From: Laceyella sediminis
GTDB lineage: Bacteria > Bacillota > Bacilli > Thermoactinomycetales > Thermoactinomycetaceae
Assembly: GCF_003003125.1 (NCBI RefSeq)
Contig: NZ_PVTZ01000005.1
Span: 150,791 to 214,790 of the forward strand
Direction: 5' to 3'
DNA: 64,000 nucleotides
The notes under the pieces were generated by a model that was given only the letters and a program-made list of their open reading frames with translations, was not told where the DNA came from and searched no databases. A program made the translations under genes and the position numbers. Shown in pieces: positions 60,433 through 64,000 of the stretch. Within the stretch, counting starts at the first letter, position 1. Each line of letters begins with the position of its first letter.

Positions 60433-61125
60433 TCAGCCTATGATACGACCCTTTTCATCTATTGGAATTACCTCTCCGTCAATATCTCTAGCATTATCCA
60501 ATCGATAACCGTTAATGTGACAAAACTCATTTGCATCATCTATAATCGGTTCAACTCCAAGCGCAGCTTCTATTTCATAAAGTGCTTTTTCCAGCCTCGG
60601 TGCATTCCATTCATAGATCTCTTGTTGAGGCTCCCCTGCCAACGTATATGGCAACCACGCCGTACTATACGTTATGACATCAACTATTAATGCTCCAATA
60701 AACATGGCTTTTATACTTACTACATTCTCAAATCCCTGTTTTACACCGTCCTTATTTATAAGTTTTCCTTCACCAACAAATTGAAGAGAACAAGGATATA
60801 CGTATCCGGTCGCGCCTTGTTCTTTCTTCAACCAATCCAAAAAATACGTTGCTAACTCATTCTCATTGTGACTAGGATAATCTATTGAAATGTCTGCCTT
60901 TTGAACTCGTCGCCACTTTACTTGTTCTCCTACATTCTCATTGAATATCCAATTTTTAGACAAAAGGATTTTTGAAGGAGATAATAATTCATACCGTTTC
61001 AAGATTGAAATACATTTCTCACACATATTTATAAGTGATCTCACCCGTTCGGGTCCAACAAAATCCGTTATCTCAGTCTCATCCTCAAACCACCAATCCG
61101 CTACGGGTAAATCTAAAATAACCAT
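60433..61125 (-). CDS. Unrecognised cytoplasmic protein, immunity-like
   Basis: 230 aa without signal peptide or membrane helix. Segments: LDLPVADWWFEDETEITDFV, FLDWLKKEQGATGYVYPCSL, and the C-terminal PQQEIYEWNAPRLEKALYEI, ALGVEPIIDDANEFCHINGY. The low GC and position beside a polymorphic toxin suggest an orphan immunity protein. No family assigned. Confidence 0.65.
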   Translation of the reverse strand: MVILDLPVADWWFEDETEITDFVGPERVRSLINMCEKCISILKRYELLSPSKILLSKNWIFNENVGEQVKWRRVQKADISIDYPSHNENELATYFLDWLKKEQGATGYVYPCSLQFVGEGKLINKDGVKQGFENVVSIKAMFIGALIVDVITYSTAWLPYTLAGEPQQEIYEWNAPRLEKALYEIEAALGVEPIIDDANEFCHINGYRLDNARDIDGEVIPIDEKGRIIG

Positions 61126-61337
61126 GACTTAGTCACCCCATCCGAGAAATTTAGTTTCATACCTGGAAATCTCCCGGCAGTATCTTCTAGACTTTGAAGT
61201 CTATTCTTTGCTTAAAATTCTTCCCACATTCCATCTTTGATAATTTTGTTATTAGCTGGGCATTTACTAGTTGCTTTGTTGCACTAGTAATGTTTGAATT
61301 AATTTTTTTATTTGATTGAAGCTATACCTCTGTTCTT

Positions 61338-61724
61338 TCATTGTGATATGTCAAATTTATGTTTAATTTCTTGTAAGTAAGCTTTAACTTTATCTTTATC
61401 ATGATGATTTCGGGTTAAATAATTATCACTTGCTTCTTTTAAATATTGATAAAATGTTTCATAGTCTACAATTGCATTTTCCTCTATCTCAACCAATGGA
61501 GGATGTATACTAAAATTCACTCCACTATCTCCAAAATACCCTTCCTCCCAAGGTTCATAATCCATAGCAAAGGTACAGCAAACTGGACCTATACCAAACC
61601 CCTGTCCTAACCTAAATTCATTCAACGCTTGTAAAAATTTACCATCACCTATTACTTGATAATAAAACCTCATAACGTCCACTTTTTCCTCAAAGTCTTC
61701 TATTATCAGAACATCATTTTCCAT
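61338..61724 (-). CDS. CdiI-like immunity protein (tentative)
   Basis: 128 aa. It lies 22 bases downstream of the toxin C-terminal coding region on the same strand, the normal place of the cognate immunity gene. It reads VMRFYYQVIGDGKFLQALNE, GQGFGIGPVCCTFAMDYEPW and VDYETFYQYLKEASDNYL, resembling the ribonuclease-toxin immunity proteins (CdiI) of contact-dependent inhibition systems. It should neutralise the toxin domain encoded at 61747-62150. It appears intact although the toxin gene is frameshifted. Confidence 0.7.
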   Translation of the reverse strand: MENDVLIIEDFEEKVDVMRFYYQVIGDGKFLQALNEFRLGQGFGIGPVCCTFAMDYEPWEEGYFGDSGVNFSIHPPLVEIEENAIVDYETFYQYLKEASDNYLTRNHHDKDKVKAYLQEIKHKFDISQ

Positions 61725-61746
61725 TTCTTAAGGCCCCCTAATATGT

Positions 61747-63248
61747 TTAATTAATCACAGGAAAGAAGTTAATAATCTCATCTGTATTTTTGTCTTTAAA
61801 ACCTATAAACTTTAACTTTTCTCCATTTATCTCTGCGAAACCTTCAACCGTATCACTAGGAGATCTACCTTTACCGAGACTTATCCTTTTACTATCGATT
61901 CCCTCTGCCATAGCTTCTTTACCTAATTTTAAAATCTGTTCATCAGATATTATGTTTGGATCGTAAACCGTTTTAGGGTTCTTATATACTTTCCAATTCC
62001 CTGTAAAATTTCCCTTGCCGCCATTAGCCATACTTTTGCCATCATAGACTGGTAATTTATACTTGATCTCATAAATACCTTTTACCTTGGGATGCTGTGT
62101 TTTATAGACAATTACTTGACTGATATCTGTAACTTGGTCACTAAAATGAATTTTTCAAAGTTACTTAGATTATGACCACCTTTTATTCCAATCGATGGCT
62201 TTGCTCTAAATCCTTCTACCTCTATTAAATGTTTATCATAACCCTTTTTAAATTTAACTTTGTTCGCTATATCTTTAGTAATTTCACTCGTCGTTCCCTT
62301 ACTCCCACCATTCGAAGCAAACCTCTGCAACCAAGCACCAAACGGTGTATCCCCAACAGTTTTCGGAGCAGAAGTCGTCCCATCCTTAAAAACAGAAACG
62401 GCCGTTAACGGAATATCATTGATTTTGGATACAACAGCAGGACCAATGAGTTTTCCTCCGTATTGAGCAACCCCCAAACCAGCAAACCCAATCGCAACAC
62501 TTAATAATCCGGCAAGTCCTGCTTTCTTCCAGTCCACCTTCCCATCACGCATATAATCGAAGGATGCACTGTCCGCCACTCCGGCCACACCACCTGATCC
62601 GACGAACGGAAGCCATTTGCCTAGCCACGGAGGAGCCATTGTTGCGATTCTCCCCCCAATCAACCGAAAGGCAAGCGCACCGGCCCCTAATCCAATCAAA
62701 CCGGCGATTCCCCCAATTAACGCCTCTTGGGCTATGCTAGAAACATCCTTATCAGCCATCCAAGCACCAAATCCGCTAACCGCCATTCCCATCACGATCG
62801 AAGTGCCTACAAGGGGGTTGGTACTTAGTAAAAACAGTCCCAGCCCCAGACACAGCAGCGCTAAAATCAAGGACAACTGCTTTTGCAGCCATTTCAATAG
62901 TTGATCAATAAAACCGGTCGATTCTTGCACCGGGGCTTTAGGAATTTCCGCCTTCGGCACCTCAACCTTATTTTCCGGTATCTTCACTTTAGGTATCTCA
63001 ATTGGATCACTCGGTATCTCTACTTTTGGTATCTCAATTGGATCACTCGGTATCTCTACTTTTGGTATCTCAATGGGGTCATTGCTCGGAATCGTTGGTA
63101 ATTCAATGCCATCTGCAAGTAATATCTGCTCTGATTTTGAGGCCATCCATGGATGGGTCTGCGCAAATGTTAAATGGGGTATATATAAATTTATGACAAA
63201 TAGTAGAAATAGAATAGTAGCTATCTTCCACTTGTCCTTAAACAACAA
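61747..63248 (-). pseudogene. Polymorphic (CdiA-CT-like) toxin gene with a one-base frameshift
   Basis: The first frame (63248 to 62112) gives a signal peptide (about 1-29), a linker with three near-identical PSDPIEIPKVEI units (about 50-100), several Gly-rich hydrophobic segments (SLILALLCLGLGLFLL onward) and then SIGIKGGHNLSNFEK, where it leaves frame. In the next frame the sequence continues as IHFSDQVTDISQVIVYK, QHPKVKGIYEIKYKLPVYDG, KNPKTVYDPNIISDEQ, to the stop at 61747. This is the GGHN...YEIKYKLP...NPKTVYDP pattern of CdiA-type C-terminal nucleases. One missing A in a run (T5 at 62151-62155) restores a 500-codon protein. Confidence 0.82.
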
Positions 63249-63655
63249 TATTCCTCCTTCGCCCTAAACTACCTTCATTTCTGAAAGCGATGATTTGGTT
63301 CAACAACATGGCAAGAGCCCCTCCACAGGCGATTACAATGATATATTCCCACATTGGTGACTCTTTACAACTTACTGATTCGTACCTTACCTCAAAACTT
63401 AGCTGCAATTTATTTCAAAGAAATAGGTAAGAAAACACATATTTAATCAAAAAGGGGTCCGTTCGCAACCAGATTAACTGTCCTAAAGTTGGTGCATCTT
63501 AATGGTTACTAACCATCCGTTTATGAAACTCCCTTATATAAAAATAATAAGGGCTTCAAATGTAAGAAGCCCCGATCAACTTAATTCGTTCTCTTCATTA
63601 ATTTCAAACCACTGAAGATCCAAGTTGTTCTCTTTAATCATTGCACCAATTAAGC
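63249..63655. other. Intergenic region without a gene
   Basis: About 400 bases, AT-rich. It contains a hairpin GGGCTTC-GAAGCCC near 63549-63573 that may end the transcript of the gene at 63656. Confidence 0.5.
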
Positions 63656-64000
63656 TTACTTTTTTTCAATCATATCACTAAAATACTCATCAATATCAAA
63701 ACCTGGTGGATATTTCGGTCCCGATGTACGCATCCATTCTTCTACAAACACTTTTTGAATCTGTTTTTTGTTTTCTTTCTTCCCACGAATAATGACATAA
63801 TCATAATCAGGAGTATGAAAATCTATATGGTACAACAAGAAAATGTTTTTATCCTCAGGGTGAGAAATGACCAAATTCGTAAATCGATCTTCGGATTCCC
63901 AAGCTTCCTCAAACTTTTTTTCAACCTGATATCGATCAAATGGAATCTCCAAAACAGACAAAATACGATCCAATTGATTATTGAGCGTCGTAATTTCGTA
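63656..64000 (-). CDS. Unrecognised small protein, 5' end at or beyond the window edge
   Basis: The frame is open to the last base of the window; the visible part is 114 residues. It contains LDRILSVLEIPFDRYQVEKK, TNLVISHPEDKNIFLLYHID and VFVEEWMRTSGPKYPPGFDI. A TTG at 63971-63973 could be a start but has no ribosome binding site. AT-rich and beside the toxin gene, it may be another immunity-like gene. No family assigned. Confidence 0.55.
   Translation of the reverse strand, partial: YEITTLNNQLDRILSVLEIPFDRYQVEKKFEEAWESEDRFTNLVISHPEDKNIFLLYHIDFHTPDYDYVIIRGKKENKKQIQKVFVEEWMRTSGPKYPPGFDIDEYFSDMIEKK

Noticed and set aside
63000..63110. Direct repeats that could be read as a small CRISPR-like array
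   Set aside because: They are 36-base in-frame repeats coding for PSDPIEIPKVEI in the toxin linker, with no unique spacers.

Overview
The window looks like chromosome from a thermophilic Gram-positive of the Thermoactinomycetaceae (Laceyella/Thermoactinomyces type). The evidence is a thermitase-like subtilase (54817-55980), Bacillales-type gene sets (LiaFSR-like cell-envelope sensor, DeoR/FruK/FruA fructose operon, HelD, YkpA-type ABC-F, YwbE, UppP), strong GGAGG ribosome binding sites, frequent TTG and GTG starts, and a SAM-I riboswitch in front of cobalamin-dependent methionine synthase. The assignment is inferred from gene content and has not been tested by alignment.

Layout. 1-4.5 kb: riboswitch-controlled metH plus a homocysteine methyltransferase cut by the window edge. 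4.5-7.3 kb: an XRE-TPR regulator and two small membrane proteins, one with a Cys/Asp repeat tail. 7.3-10.8 kb: fruR-fruK-fruA. 11-15.6 kb: DinB protein, two Sel1-repeat paralogues flanking a type II thioesterase, and a secreted GDSL hydrolase. 15.7-25.4 kb: an unrecognised protein with CorA-like C-terminal membrane helices, HelD, a signal peptidase homologue lacking both catalytic residues, an EEP-fold protein with a changed active-site residue, YwbE and an ABC-F protein. 25.6-32.4 kb: a maltodextrin-type regulon (GH15 glucosidase, LacI regulator, divergent malEFG). 32.5-42.5 kb: UppP, MurQ, glycolate oxidase subunits, a LysE-type exporter, an M23/SH3 hydrolase, an Rrf2 regulator with a thioredoxin that shares its operator, a 19-residue Cys peptide and a CAP lipoprotein. 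42.6-46.8 kb: lia cell-envelope stress locus. 47.1-53.3 kb: bacterial nitric oxide synthase followed by an operon-like run of a heme-oxygenase-like protein, two ATP-grasp ligases and an MFS exporter. 53.9-57.3 kb: DJ-1/PfpI protein, thermitase-like protease, a small membrane protein gene broken by an in-frame TGA, DedA. 58.3-64 kb: AT-rich accessory region with a secreted beta/gamma-crystallin protein, immunity-like genes and a polymorphic toxin gene broken by a one-base frameshift.

The window also carries a family of non-coding repeats of the MITE type: about 130-bp elements and shorter relatives with GGGCGTGTCTG / CAGACACGCCC ends and CTAG-like borders. I count eight copies, all between genes, six of them right of 48 kb. 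The two best candidates for undescribed biology are this repeat family and the heme-oxygenase-like/ATP-grasp/ATP-grasp/MFS cluster next to nitric oxide synthase.
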